64,000 bases of DNA, from assembly GCF_015245355.1 (NCBI RefSeq), contig NZ_CP063311.1, positions 3,615,179 through 3,679,178 on the forward strand, read 5' to 3'. Of this stretch, positions 9,268 to 18,393 are shown in pieces. The translations under genes were made by a program, and so were the position numbers. The notes below the pieces were generated by a model, which saw only the letters and a list, made by a program, of their open reading frames with translations, searched no databases and had not been told where the DNA came from. The first letter of the stretch is position 1, and every line of letters begins with the position of its first letter. The stretch comes from Anabaenopsis elenkinii CCIBt3563 (lineage in GTDB: Bacteria; Cyanobacteriota; Cyanobacteriia; Cyanobacteriales; Nostocaceae).

Positions 9268-9677
9268 TCATTTCCCACGCTGGGTTTCAATATATTTTTT
9301 AACTACCTCAGTGCTTACTTGTCCAGTTGTCGCAACAAAGTAGGTCGGTGTCCACAAAGAAGGTAGCTTTTTTAATTGTGGAAATTCTTTTCTTAAGTAA
9401 TTTGATGCCCTACCTTTAACCCATCTAGCGATATCTGCTGGGGATTCATGGGTCGGCGCATTAATAAAAAAGTGAGGTCTGGTTGAACTTCAAGTGCAAT
9501 TAATTTCCATCCATGTTCAGTAACTAAGTCAAAAATAATTTCTTGTAATCGTGTAGCAACATCTTTAATTAATACTGGTCTTCTAAGCTTTGGTACAAAA
9601 ACAAAGTGGTAGTTGATTGATGATACAGAGTTTTCGGTTCGTCTGTACTCATAATCTTCTTTTGATAATTTAGCCAT
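9268..9677 (-). pseudogene. tnpA: IS200-type Y1 transposase TnpA, frameshifted
   Basis: The HUH/Y1 transposase cuts and joins single-stranded element ends. The first 65 residues (SSINYHFVFVPKLRRPVL..., LIALEVQPD) are normal. A 4-base deletion, judged against the usual codons for PDHVHFFIN, then changes the frame exactly at the His-x-His metal motif. Reading on in the restored frame gives INAPTHESPADIARWVKGRA and then LWTPTYFVATTGQVSTEVVK, including the catalytic Tyr region, ending at the TGA at 9270-9268. The protein is therefore inactive. The only damage visible is this one lesion. Confidence 0.85.
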
Positions 9678-9738
9678 TGTGTGTTGTTGACTTTAATTGT
9701 TGTTTCAACTATAATCCTAAACAGGAGGTGAGTAAAGA

Positions 9739-11112
9739 TTGTACAGAACAATTCCAATCAGAGCTAAATTCACTGATGAAGAAAAAGCTTTTTGGGTTGA
9801 CCAATGCCAACACTCGAATAGCTTAATAAATTGTGCGATTTACTATACTCGTCAAAGTCATTACGCACGACTGGAAAGCATGGATAATGCTTTTACAACT
9901 TATTGGTCTGGCGACGAATTGCGTAGTGGATGGAAAACTTATTATTGCCAAACAACTTACCCGGAATTAGATAAAACTCTTAAAGATAATCCCCATTACA
10001 AAGGTTTAGCCGCACAAGCAGCACAACAAACCTTAAAACTAGTTGGTGAAGCAATAACCAGTTACAACCGATTGGTTAAAGCTTATTACAACGGGGAGCT
10101 TGATAGACCCTCATTACCTAAGTATCGTAAAAAAGGAGGATTAGCCGCAGTAACATTCCCAAGGCAAGCACTTACTTTTAAAGATGGTTATTTCAAGCCA
10201 TCAATAAGCAAAGAAACCAAACCAGAATTAATCACAGATATCAAGCTAACCTTGCCTGATTTTATTGATTCCGATTGGGTAAAGGAAGTAACAGTTCGTC
10301 CTTATTATGGTCTTTTCTGGATTGACTGGGTAATTGATGATGGTAAGCAACCAATTGAAAACAACCCACATCTTGATTACTCCCAAGCATGGGGATTCGA
10401 CCACGGAGGGACTAATTGGTTAACAGGTGTTTCTACTCTTGGGAAAAGTTTAATCATTGATGGTAAGAAACTAAAATCAATGAATCAAGGTTATTGCCGT
10501 TTAGTTGCCAAATATAAGCAAGGTAAGTCTGATTTTTATTGGGATGCTAACCTTGACCGCATTCAACGCAAACGCAATAACCAGATGCGAGATGCCATTA
10601 ACAAAGCAGCTAGATTCATTGTTAACAGATGTCTGAATGACCAGATAGGAAATATAGTTATTGGATGGAATCAAGGACAAAAAGTTAATGCTAATTTAGG
10701 TAAGGTAAATAATCAAAATTTTGTCCCCATCCCCACAGGGAGATTGATTCAAAGATTAAAGGAATTGGCTAATGAATATGGAATTATTGTGACATTAACG
10801 GAAGAAGCGTATACATCAAAAGCGTCTTACCTGGATGACGATAGCCTCTACAAGCATGGTGAAAAACCCGCAGGATGGAAACCGTCAGGGAAAAGGGTCA
10901 AGCGTGGATTATACCAATCTGCTAAAGGATTATTAACCTCCGCAGATGCTCAAGCTGCAGCAAATATTTTAAGAAAAGTAACCACACAGCTAGGTTTATG
11001 TTTAGCCGAGGTGGGTAGGGCATCTTTGACTGTGCCACAACGATATGACTTGTTTATTAGGTTAAATAAATCATATCGTAAACGTTGCGTAGCGTGTCTT
11101 CAGACCGCGTAG
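9739..11112 (+). CDS. tnpB: RNA-guided nuclease TnpB (IS605 OrfB)
   Basis: TnpB proteins are the ancestors of Cas12 and cut DNA guided by an RNA made from the element's right end. This 457-residue protein keeps the RuvC triad: Asp221 in WGFDHGGTN, Glu356 in TEEAYTSK, and Asp403 in SADAQAAANILRK. The usual CxxC...CxxC zinc ribbon between the last two is absent; that segment reads KPAGWKPSGKRVKRGLY, as in one cyanobacterial TnpB subgroup. The start is TTG at 9739, supported by a strong aggaggtg at 9723-9730. The frame is complete, so the nuclease may still be active although its TnpA partner is dead. Confidence 0.9.
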   Translation: MYRTIPIRAKFTDEEKAFWVDQCQHSNSLINCAIYYTRQSHYARLESMDNAFTTYWSGDELRSGWKTYYCQTTYPELDKTLKDNPHYKGLAAQAAQQTLKLVGEAITSYNRLVKAYYNGELDRPSLPKYRKKGGLAAVTFPRQALTFKDGYFKPSISKETKPELITDIKLTLPDFIDSDWVKEVTVRPYYGLFWIDWVIDDGKQPIENNPHLDYSQAWGFDHGGTNWLTGVSTLGKSLIIDGKKLKSMNQGYCRLVAKYKQGKSDFYWDANLDRIQRKRNNQMRDAINKAARFIVNRCLNDQIGNIVIGWNQGQKVNANLGKVNNQNFVPIPTGRLIQRLKELANEYGIIVTLTEEAYTSKASYLDDDSLYKHGEKPAGWKPSGKRVKRGLYQSAKGLLTSADAQAAANILRKVTTQLGLCLAEVGRASLTVPQRYDLFIRLNKSYRKRCVACLQTA

Positions 11113-11167
11113 CAACATCAGTTTAGAATCCCTTGTGTTTCAACCAAGGGAGAAGTCAATTTCATAT

Positions 11168-11884
11168 ATGAAACAAAATCAAAAGACTATAACTTACTCA
11201 CAGGTAATACATCTAAGTCATATAATTGACATAGATATTCCCCAATGGCTAGGTGATCCCCCAGTGGAATTTACCACCGTCGCCAACATCCCAGAGGATG
11301 GCTATTACCTACGACGGTTGACCATAGGAGAACACAGTGCTACTCACATTAATGCACCCAAAAGTTTTTATCCTCATAGTGCGGGAATTGACCAATACCC
11401 AGGTGAGTCCCTAGTGTTACCTGCGGTAGTTATCCACATCTGCGCAGCTGCAAAGTTAAATCCTGATTACGCCTTGACTGTTGCTGATGTTTTAGCTTGG
11501 GAGAAAAAAAATGGTGAAATTCCTACTGGTAGTTTAGTATTGCTTCATACTGGCTGGGACAATAAATGGTTAGATAAAAAGGCATTTTTGAACCAAGATC
11601 CTCAAGGAAAGATGCACTTTCCCGGTTTTAGCTATGATGCAACTGAGTTTCTGTTAGAACAAAGACAAATTGCTGGTTTAGGAACTGATACCCATGGGGT
11701 AGACCCTGGACAAGATGACAGTTTTAATATTAACCGTCTGGTATTGGCACAGCAGAGGATTATTTTGGAAAATCTCACAAATTTGCAGCACTTACCACCA
11801 AAGGGTAGTACTTTAATGATTGGTGTGTTGAGGTTGCGGGATGGTTCGGGTTCTCCTGTGGGGGTGTTAGCTTTAGTACCTTGA
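11168..11884 (+). CDS. Cyclase family protein (kynurenine formamidase-like)
   Basis: Metal-dependent hydrolase of the cyclase/KynB family (PF04199), which includes arylformamidases and polyketide cyclase-like enzymes. The metal-binding motif appears as GEHSATHINAPKSF, with a His-x-x-x-His and Asn replacing the more frequent Asp of HxGTHxDAP. A second conserved block is LLHTGWDNKW, and a third is GLGTDTHGVDPG. Length is 238 residues from the ATG at 11168, normal for the family. The true substrate cannot be told from sequence. The IS200/IS605 right end finishes about 8 bases before this start, so the native promoter has been displaced. Confidence 0.85.
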   Translation: MKQNQKTITYSQVIHLSHIIDIDIPQWLGDPPVEFTTVANIPEDGYYLRRLTIGEHSATHINAPKSFYPHSAGIDQYPGESLVLPAVVIHICAAAKLNPDYALTVADVLAWEKKNGEIPTGSLVLLHTGWDNKWLDKKAFLNQDPQGKMHFPGFSYDATEFLLEQRQIAGLGTDTHGVDPGQDDSFNINRLVLAQQRIILENLTNLQHLPPKGSTLMIGVLRLRDGSGSPVGVLALVP

Positions 11885-12110
11885 AACTTTCAGGCTGAGA
11901 ATGCAGGGGATGGCAGAGTTTGATTAGAATTGAGATGTATTGACTTTTCTCAGCCATAGGGAGTTGATAGCTAAAATAGAGAAACTACACCCATAGTCAA
12001 GCAATGTTCTGGCGAATTCCATGGATATCAAGATGATATTTATCTGTGGTGATTTTGCCATTTATACGGATGCTACCCTGAGTAATCTCCGAAAACAACG
12101 AAGGTGTGAT

Positions 12111-12476
12111 ATGACAATTACCTTAAACCATACTATAGTACCTGCACACGATAAGGAGAAATCGGCACAGTTTTTTGCAGGAATTTTTGGACTAAAACTT
12201 GATACTCCCGTTGGTCATTTTGCAGCTGTGCGTATCAATGACCAGTTAACCTTAGATTTTGCTGACAGAGAGAACTTTGACTCTCACCATTATGCTTTTC
12301 ATGTCAGTGATGAAGAATTTGATAGCATCTTTACACGTATCAAAGAAATAGGAATTGAATACAGTAGTGACCCCATGCATGAACACAAAGGTGAAATTAA
12401 CCATAGAATGGGAGGTCGTGGTTTTTACTTCTATGACCTGGATGGTCATAATTTAGAACTTTTGACTCGTGGTTAA
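12111..12476 (+). CDS. VOC-family (glyoxalase/dioxygenase fold) protein
   Basis: Small metal-binding protein of the vicinal oxygen chelate fold, with two beta-alpha-beta-beta-beta units in 121 residues. The first unit starts ITLNHTIVPAHDKEKSAQFF and has the usual GLKLDTPVGHFAAVRI strand pattern. The second ends in GRGFYFYDLDGHNLELLTRG, whose Glu in HNLEL is the typical last metal ligand. The ATG at 12111 follows aaggtg and gives the normal length; an in-frame ATG at 12021 would add 30 residues unlike the family. Members include glyoxalase I, fosfomycin-resistance enzymes and extradiol dioxygenases; the specific role here is unknown. Confidence 0.85.
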   Translation: MTITLNHTIVPAHDKEKSAQFFAGIFGLKLDTPVGHFAAVRINDQLTLDFADRENFDSHHYAFHVSDEEFDSIFTRIKEIGIEYSSDPMHEHKGEINHRMGGRGFYFYDLDGHNLELLTRG

Positions 12477-13199
12477 TACTATCAATAAAATTGCAGGAGC
12501 AGCCCAGATTGATTAATCTCGACCACTCCTGCTACACCCCTTGCACAATAAAAAGATACCACTTTCAAAACCGGGATGTGTGCCAAATTGCCAAATAACC
12601 GTGTTTTCCCCATGCAGTAACTGGGTGAAACACCTGGTTTATTTGTGATTTCTGAAGATGTCGGTTTTCCTTGGTCATATTTCCTCACATAGCTAGAGCG
12701 ATCGCCTTGAGGACTTAGAGGTTGTTTGGTAAGTTTTCAGCCGTAATTTTCATCACATCTTCACCCTCTTTAATTCCTTAAATGCAGTCCCCTCCCCTTA
12801 CAAGGGGAGGGTGAGGGTGGGGTAAAATAATATTCGATAGTAGGAGCGAAACCGAAATCAATATGTTCCCTGAGCGAAGTCGAAGGGAACAATAATAAGG
12901 GCGAGGAAGTGAGGTTAAGAGAACCCCAAGAGATTTTAGAGATTATTGGGGGGATCGTGGTTTCGACTTCGCTCAACCACCGAAATCAATACAGACCACA
13001 TATCGACTTCACCCTTGCGACCACCGGGTTTGGGTTGTGGAATCATGTCGCTGAGAAATTCATAAAGATCAATACTACGGACTGCTGACAGAAGTGAGGG
13101 GGAAAATCTGATGGTCTAAGAGGATGTTTGGAAAGTCAAGAAAAGCTCAAGTAACGATATTCTGTCAGTAGATAAAAACGCGACAGAGTTACTTGAGCC
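12477..13199. other. Repeat-rich gap before the IS5-type remnant
   Basis: No credible gene. It holds a 9-bp perfect hairpin (cctcccctt ac aaggggagg, 12791-12810), a hairpin gttccct...agggaac (12865-12890), and a 14-base inverted match between 12871-12884 and 12962-12975. The accgaaatcaata segment is also repeated at 12851 and 12979. The last 80 bases are the left end of the IS5-type element. Confidence 0.6.
13149..13198 (+). repeat. Leader hairpin in front of the IS5-type transposase
   Basis: The arms gctcaagtaac and gttacttgagc pair perfectly, extended inwards by tctgtc / gacaga with one bulge. The stem ends one or two bases before the ATG at 13200, so it would enclose the ribosome binding region in a transcript entering from outside. 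Confidence 0.55.
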
Positions 13200-13585
13200 A
13201 TGTCTAAATCATACCCAACAGACTTGACCGATGAACAGTGGGAATTGCTATCAGTGCTGATACCCCCAATAAATTTGGGGTGTCGTCCCCGTCGGGTTGA
13301 CCTACGCGGTGTGATTAGTGCCATATTTTATGTTCTCTGTGCGGGTTGTCCATGGCGGATGTTGCCAAATGACTTCCCAAAATGGCAAACGGTATAATAT
13401 TGGTGCTGATTTGGGTTGATGCTGGGTATCAAGGTGAAGGCTTTATGAGATGGGTGATGGATGCGTATCACTGGGTTTTGGAGGTTATACGTCGTCCGGT
13501 TAATACTAAAGGCTTTGTTCTGTTACCAAAGCGTTGGGTTGTCCAGCGTAGTTTTGGTTGGTTTATATGCTGTGGTTTTTTGTAA
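13200..13585 (+). pseudogene. IS5-family transposase, internally deleted
   Basis: The N-terminal 60 residues read as a normal IS5/IS1031-type start (SYPTDLTDEQWELLSVLIPP, then GCPWRMLPNDFPKWQTV). At about 13390 the frame shifts and jumps to the C-terminal part (WVDAGYQGEGFMRWV, KGFVLLPKRWVVQRSFGWF), so the centre carrying the DDE residues is missing. The downstream inverted repeat is not seen. The 5' side, with agaggatgtttggaaa near 13120, looks like the left end. This is a dead remnant. Confidence 0.8.
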
Positions 13586-13647
13586 AATGGACGGAGTAAG
13601 TTGTCAGTTGACAATTCACTCTTTTTAAATTAATATTCTATTAAGTA

Positions 13648-13896
13648 ATGGCAAATAAACACCCCCATAAAGAGATACGAGCGGCGTTGAATTATGCTGT
13701 TGAGCAAGGCTGGAAAGTTGAAGAAGGAGGCTCTCATGCTTGGGGTAAAATCTATTGCCCTTACAAAGATTCTGAATGTAGATGTGGGGAATTTTGCATT
13801 ACTAGTATTTGGAGTACCCCTAGAAATCCCACTAACCATGCAAAGCAGATTCGTCGAGTAGTGGACAAGTGTATTTATCAACAAGAAAAGAAATGA
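13648..13896 (+). CDS. Small HicA-like protein, probable toxin of a two-gene module
   Basis: An 82-residue protein starting at the ATG at 13648. The N-terminal half (KHPHKEIRAALNYAVEQGW, then EEGGSHAWGK) has the helix-strand-GSH arrangement of HicA mRNA interferases, in which the His of G-S-H is catalytic; here it is His30. The C-terminal half is unlike classic HicA. It carries five cysteines (37, 44, 46, 50, 75) within CPYKDSECRCGEFC and the conserved-looking ITSIWSTPRNPTNHAKQIRR. As I recall, similar small proteins occur in many bacteria next to the same HTH gene and are usually left as hypothetical. The next gene begins 28 bases downstream. Toxin function is inference. Confidence 0.6.
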   Translation: MANKHPHKEIRAALNYAVEQGWKVEEGGSHAWGKIYCPYKDSECRCGEFCITSIWSTPRNPTNHAKQIRRVVDKCIYQQEKK

Positions 13897-13924
13897 TTAC
13901 TTGTTAGGAGAGGGTAATACTTAG

Positions 13925-14473
13925 ATGAGAGAATATGAATTTACTCTGAAATTCAAAGTCCCAAATCCTATGACTGATACTGGTATGTTTGTCGATGCCC
14001 TTTATGAATCGGGCTGTGATGATGCTATTATTGGCACTGGGACAAAGGGTTTTATCGCTCTTGATTTTATTCGTGAAGCACCATCGGCCTATGATGCAAT
14101 TTCTAGCGCCATAAATGATGTCAGAAAGGCTATTCCACAAGCGGAGATTGTGGAGGCATCACCCAATTTTGTTGGTGTAACAGATGTAGCGAAGCTTTTG
14201 GGATGCTCTCGACAAAATATTCAAAAGTTACTATCAAAAAGCATTTCAGACCCTCCCCCTGCTGTCTACGGAGGGTCGCAGTCTGTCTGGTATCTCCTTG
14301 ATATCCTCACCTGGCTGATTGAACACAAGAACTATCACATCGACGAATCTTTACTAGAAATTGCTAAAACCACTAAGAGTTTAAATCTTGTCAAACAATT
14401 GGAAATGCTCGATTGTGATACCCACAGAAAATTTAAGGATCTTGTTTGTGCTAGTAATATAAGCACCTCATAA
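13925..14473 (+). CDS. HTH protein with HicB-like N-terminus, probable antitoxin/autorepressor
   Basis: A 182-residue protein following the HicA-like gene by 28 bases, with ggagagg upstream of the ATG at 13925. Residues 1-75 (EYEFTLKFKVPNP, GCDDAIIGTGTKGFIALDF, SAYDAISSAINDVRKAIP) look like a HicB-type partially degraded RNase H fold. Residues 84-103 (GVTDVAKLLGCSRQNIQKLL) form a clear helix-turn-helix of the AlpA/MerR-like kind. The remaining C-terminal helices are unassigned. A toxin-neutralising and DNA-binding role, repressing its own operon, fits the gene order. It sits between a dead IS and ahcY, consistent with an acquired module. Confidence 0.6.
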   Translation: MREYEFTLKFKVPNPMTDTGMFVDALYESGCDDAIIGTGTKGFIALDFIREAPSAYDAISSAINDVRKAIPQAEIVEASPNFVGVTDVAKLLGCSRQNIQKLLSKSISDPPPAVYGGSQSVWYLLDILTWLIEHKNYHIDESLLEIAKTTKSLNLVKQLEMLDCDTHRKFKDLVCASNISTS

Positions 14474-14596
14474 ATATTTGGCCTTGTCAATTAATCAACA
14501 AGGTATCAGTAACTCATATCTTCTTTTCTTCCTGGGTGCGAAAAAAAAGGGAGGAGCAAAACGCCCATCCCCCAAAAATCAACTAGTTAATTAAGA

Positions 14597-16015
<1,419 letters not shown>

Positions 16016-16087
16016 TCAGGTTAACCTCATCCCTAATTTTTGTGAGGAGTGGATTAAGATCATCTGTTACTTTAGGGAGGTATTTGA

Positions 16088-17899
16088 GTGCGCTTTCAAT
16101 TTTTGGAGATCGCCAAGCAAGTCCTATGGTCAAATTTTGGTTATTTTGAGCATAAACAGGCACTTTTAGGGGAAGGTCGCCTTAGTAATACCTGCAGTGC
16201 TGACAAGTACAAATCAGGTAACAAGGTATCTCATCCAGCATCTCTCACACCTAGAAAGGGGGTATCATGCAAAAGAATGTTGGGTAGAGGTATGATAGTG
16301 ACAATTGCCAGTTCAATGGCGATCGCTGTTGTTTCTATACCAAGAGCCTCCGCTCAACTCCCCATTTTGCCTTTTCTACAATCTCCCAGTACAACCGGTA
16401 GTGATGCAGATAATAGAATTGTGTCTGGCTGGATTTATCTAGATGGCTACCCAGTATTTCAAATAGCAGGAACCAGAACGAATTTTCCGGAGCGTTCCCG
16501 GAATATACAACAAAATCTCAATCAAATTCGCCAAAATTACCTAAGTTCCTCTGAACGAAATATTAACATTGAAACCGGGACACTGAATAACTCACTAGTA
16601 ATTTATGTCAATGGTCAATACCTGATGACGGTGACGATGGAAGATGCCAGACTGCGAAGAGAAGAAGCATCTGTATCAGCAGTTCAAATTACCGAACAGT
16701 TAAAAAAAGCGTTACGACGAGCAGACAAAGAGCGCACCACTGAAATTTTAATCAATCAAGGTAAGGTTGCGGCTGGGGTGGGAGTGTTAATGATTGCGTT
16801 GAGTGGGGGAGTTTATTACCTTCAACGCCGTTTACAAGAGCATTCACAACACCCCATCCTACCCATAGCAGATAATGCTCAACAGTTGACGACCCAACTA
16901 CATCAACAGCAAGATCGAGATATTCAAGAGGTTAAAACCAGACTGTTTCAATTAACTCAAACCGGGATTTGGTCTGGTGGATTTCTGTTCATATTGGGTC
17001 TATTTCCTTATACAAGAGTCTTTCAGGTAGGCATTATTACAGCTGCTCAAATTCCCATAGCATTGGTTGTGATCATAGTAGGAGTTTATGTCGCCACCCG
17101 GTTCACCTATGCGCTGATTGACCGCTTCACCTCGACTTTGATCAGCAGTGGTGTTTTATTAAATACAGAAGCTTCCAGACGGATGGAACTGCGAGTTTCT
17201 ACATTTTCCGGTGTGACTAAAAGCATTATTACTGGAATTTGGTTAGTGGTCGGCATCTTACTATCTCTGCTGTCCTTGGGTATAGATATTGTTCCTTTAC
17301 TAGCAGGTGCGGGTTTAATTGGTGTGGCTGTGTCTCTAGCCTCCCAAAGCTTAATTAAAGATGCTATTAATGGTTTTCTGATCATTTTTGAAGACCAGTA
17401 TGCTTTGGGCGATGTGATTGCTGTGGGGGATGTAGGAGGGTTAGTAGAAAATCTCAATCTGCGGATTACTCAGCTGCGGGACGCCGAAGGGCGTTTAATT
17501 ACGATTCCCAATAGTGAAATTAAAGTGGTTGCGAATCTTTCTAGCCGTTGGTCACGAGCCGATTTAACTATTCCAGTTGCCTATGAAAATAACATTGATG
17601 ATGCTATGGAGTTGATTAAACAGGTAGGCTGGGAGATGAATCAAGATCCTCTGTGGAAACGTCAAATACTGGAAATGCCTCAAGTTCTAGGAATAGATAA
17701 CTTTGGCGATCGCGGTTTAATGATTCGTGTTTGGATTAAGACACTACCACTTAAACAGTGGGAGGTGGGAAGGGAGTTTCGCCGGCGCTTAAAAATCGCC
17801 TTTGATCAAGCCGGATTCTCAATTCCTGTCCCTCAACAAGGTATTTGGCTCAATGAAGGTCAATTGCTGCACTCAAAAATTAATGGCAAATCTGAGTGA
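16088..17899 (+). CDS. Mechanosensitive ion channel, MscS family
   Basis: Membrane tension-gated channel of the large MscS type. The GTG at 16088 follows agggagg by 7 bases, giving 603 residues. The next plausible start is the ATG at 16277, whose product begins at once with a signal peptide (GRGMIVTIASSMAIAVVSIP, cleaved near ASAQ). A periplasmic domain (about 95-200) is followed by about five membrane helices. The pore-lining helix is VPLLAGAGLIGVAVSLASQS, followed by the beta domain FEDQYALGDVIAVGDVGG and ITIPNSEI. The first 63 residues from the GTG do not look like family sequence, so the true start remains open. Confidence 0.85.
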   Translation: MRFQFLEIAKQVLWSNFGYFEHKQALLGEGRLSNTCSADKYKSGNKVSHPASLTPRKGVSCKRMLGRGMIVTIASSMAIAVVSIPRASAQLPILPFLQSPSTTGSDADNRIVSGWIYLDGYPVFQIAGTRTNFPERSRNIQQNLNQIRQNYLSSSERNINIETGTLNNSLVIYVNGQYLMTVTMEDARLRREEASVSAVQITEQLKKALRRADKERTTEILINQGKVAAGVGVLMIALSGGVYYLQRRLQEHSQHPILPIADNAQQLTTQLHQQQDRDIQEVKTRLFQLTQTGIWSGGFLFILGLFPYTRVFQVGIITAAQIPIALVVIIVGVYVATRFTYALIDRFTSTLISSGVLLNTEASRRMELRVSTFSGVTKSIITGIWLVVGILLSLLSLGIDIVPLLAGAGLIGVAVSLASQSLIKDAINGFLIIFEDQYALGDVIAVGDVGGLVENLNLRITQLRDAEGRLITIPNSEIKVVANLSSRWSRADLTIPVAYENNIDDAMELIKQVGWEMNQDPLWKRQILEMPQVLGIDNFGDRGLMIRVWIKTLPLKQWEVGREFRRRLKIAFDQAGFSIPVPQQGIWLNEGQLLHSKINGKSE

Positions 17900-17981
17900 T
17901 TCACAGATACTCGTTCAGGTATCTGTTCACTCTGTAATTCAACTGTGCCTAATAGTATTTTTTGTTGCTCACAATTTATCT

Positions 17982-18010
17982 GAGACAGTTTAGAACATTT
18001 GTACTATAAT
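17982..18010 (+). promoter_or_regulatory. Candidate sigma-70 type promoter
   Basis: GAGACA, a 17-base spacer and TATAAT lie 85 bases before the start of the small gene at 18095. The -10 box is perfect; the -35 box matches TTGACA in four of six positions. Confidence 0.5.
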
Positions 18011-18094
18011 GGGTCATAGCGCGAATATTGCCTAACGAAGAGCAAAGGTTTGCAGCGACGGACTTCTGCCAGATGGATTTAAGGGTTAGTTCCA

Positions 18095-18358
18095 ATGATC
18101 AAGCATTATATTCTCAACCTCAATCCGACTGCCCAACACGAATGGGACAGGTGTATTTTACGTGACCCACTGACAGCGAAACGTCCAGATATTAGTGAAT
18201 TAATAGCTGAAGCTGTTGGTAATGAAACTGGTAGTTATTTAGTCAGTGTGAATATCGAAGTGCAAGTTTTAGAGCAAGCTGTAGCGCCACCATCCGAACA
18301 ACTGTCGCGACCATTCCCAGAAATAAATATCTCGTCAAAAATGCAAGAGGTGGCATAG
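18095..18358 (+). CDS. Small hypothetical protein
   Basis: An 87-residue protein starting at ATG 18095. I do not recognise the family. It begins IKHYILNLNPTAQHEWDRCI and has a central helix (DISELIAEAVGN) followed by strand SYLVSVNIEVQVLEQ and a Pro-rich tail. It lacks a signal peptide and membrane segment. It is preceded by a good -10 element and is convergent with a glycosyltransferase gene 35 bases downstream. Confidence 0.55.
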   Translation: MIKHYILNLNPTAQHEWDRCILRDPLTAKRPDISELIAEAVGNETGSYLVSVNIEVQVLEQAVAPPSEQLSRPFPEINISSKMQEVA

Positions 18359-18393
18359 TAAAATCACGTACAAACTACGGGAGCGACACAAGC

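Larger units (their letters stand above)
9195..11160. mobile_element. IS200/IS605-family element (tnpA dead, tnpB intact)
   Basis: The element consists of divergent tnpA (pseudogene, minus strand) and tnpB (plus strand). It is bounded by a subterminal hairpin at 9208-9226 (ccctc ... gaggg with a short inner stem) and another at 11129-11151 (tcccttg / caaggga). Elements of this family have no inverted repeats and transpose as single strands through such hairpins. Exact ends are uncertain by several bases. The right end stops about 8 bases before the start of the next gene. Confidence 0.8.

Noticed and set aside
11086..11119. Possible fourth copy of the gcgtagcgtg repeat at the tnpB 3' end
   Set aside because: Only gcgtagcgtg is shared; it could be part of the guide RNA structure, so I did not count it as a repeat copy.
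12482..12976. Two minus-strand frames of 68 codons in the gap after the VOC gene
   Set aside because: They cover repeats and hairpins (12791-12890), have biased composition and no start signals.
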